From Odoribacter sp. (GTDB taxonomy: Bacteria > Bacteroidota > Bacteroidia > Bacteroidales > Prolixibacteraceae), in assembly GCA_013824715.1 (NCBI GenBank), contig PNOH01000014.1, positions 1 to 64,000 on the forward strand: a stretch of DNA of 64,000 bases. Direction: 5' to 3'. Position 1 is the stretch's first letter. Every line of letters starts with the position of its first letter. Position numbers and translations under genes: made by a program. Below, piece after piece: positions 63,627-64,000 of this stretch. Below the pieces are notes generated by a model. That model searched no databases and had not been told where the DNA came from. It was given only the letters and a program-made list of their open reading frames with translations.

Positions 63627-64000
63627 ATGAAAAAGTTATCTGCAATAAAATATCTGCTTGTTTTCCTCCTTTTTTCCGGAATGAGTTGCGAAAAAACTGT
63701 TTTTGACCCGGTATTTACCATTGGTCAGGAATCGGCTTTTCGCATAAATCAGCTTTATTCCTCAGATGATGGACAATATACCTTGCTGATAAAAGAAATC
63801 GGTGATTCACGCTGTCCGGAAGGAGTAGTCTGTATATGGCAGGGTGAAGTGACCCTGAAAGGTGAATGGACAGCCCTAAACAATAAAACTAATATCGAAT
63901 TGCACTCCGTATTGAATGACCAGCAAAAAGTGCCGGAGGGATTTACGATGAAAATTGTTGATGCCAAACCATACCCGAAATACGGTACCGAATCGAAACC
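63627..64000 (+). CDS. Lipoprotein, 5' part (continues past the window)
   Basis: Frame starts MKKLSAIKYLLVFLLFSGMSCE with a lipobox (GMSC). Then GQYTLLIKEIGDSRCPEGVVCIWQGEVTL: the CPEGVVCIW pair of Cys is usual in a small family of Bacteroidota lipoproteins of unknown function. At least 124 residues; no stop before the window ends. Confidence 0.75.
   Translation, partial: MKKLSAIKYLLVFLLFSGMSCEKTVFDPVFTIGQESAFRINQLYSSDDGQYTLLIKEIGDSRCPEGVVCIWQGEVTLKGEWTALNNKTNIELHSVLNDQQKVPEGFTMKIVDAKPYPKYGTESK

Noticed and set aside
1-64000. tRNA, rRNA, prophage and IS transposase
   Set aside because: Nothing of these kinds was recognised by reading; a covariance-model scan would be needed to exclude a divergent small RNA.

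Overview
The window looks like a chromosomal segment of a Bacteroidota bacterium, probably of the Marinilabiliales/Prolixibacteraceae type. The reasons are a SusC/SusD pair, a TonB-dependent receptor with an N-terminal carboxypeptidase-regulatory domain, a protein with a type IX secretion (T9SS) sorting tail, a DUF5916 protein, GH95 and GH3 glycosidases, repeated ERVRARTMAM-type sensor modules and promoters of the TTTG-N19-TAnnTTTG form. This placement is inference from gene families; no rRNA is present and no tRNA was recognised.

Layout. 1-9.6 kb, mostly minus strand: the 5' part of a large modular sensor, a FIST sensor protein, an M20 peptidase, a small lipoprotein, a gutted nucleotidyl cyclase, an HD protein, a YitT membrane protein and a TrpB2-type tryptophan synthase. 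TrpB2 is preceded by a 29-codon leader with a Trp-Asn-Trp stretch and a terminator hairpin, a candidate attenuator. 9.7-12.9 kb: metG, a toxin-antitoxin pair in which both genes carry an in-frame stop, and a small membrane protein. 12.9-21.7 kb: a carbohydrate locus (DUF5916, GH3, a Nudix/winged-helix regulator, GH95) with a duplicated 86-bp element on both sides of the regulator. 22-24.7 kb: housekeeping genes (monooxygenase-like, HAD phosphatase, lipid kinase, mscL). 24.8-28.3 kb: an AT-rich insertion with a nucleotidyltransferase relic and a controller/endonuclease/methyltransferase restriction system, ending in a structured non-coding tail.

28.7-59.5 kb is, in effect, one phosphorus-acquisition island. 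It holds porin-pstSCAB; a TonB receptor with a secreted beta-helix protein; a PlcP-like phospholipase with a glycosyltransferase (phospholipid replacement); phnW, an organophosphate-type MFS carrier and phnX (2-aminoethylphosphonate breakdown); a SusC/SusD pair upstream of these; a PbfA-like hydroxy-aminoethylphosphonate lyase; glgA-glgC; and phoU-phoB-phoR. Repeated 7-mers (TGTAACA/TGTAATC type) with an 11-bp period lie upstream of several of these units and are candidate PhoB sites. The most interesting reading is a surface-to-cytoplasm phosphonate route that uses a SusCD importer not obviously linked to any glycan.

59.9-64 kb: a methyltransferase stub, a TauE/SafE transporter, and a PIN-domain toxin pair lodged between the full TauE gene and a 139-bp decayed copy of its 5' end. 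Then come a DUF1232 protein, a tRNA-dihydrouridine synthase and the start of a lipoprotein gene. Short palindrome clusters (REP-like) occur in several intergenic gaps.
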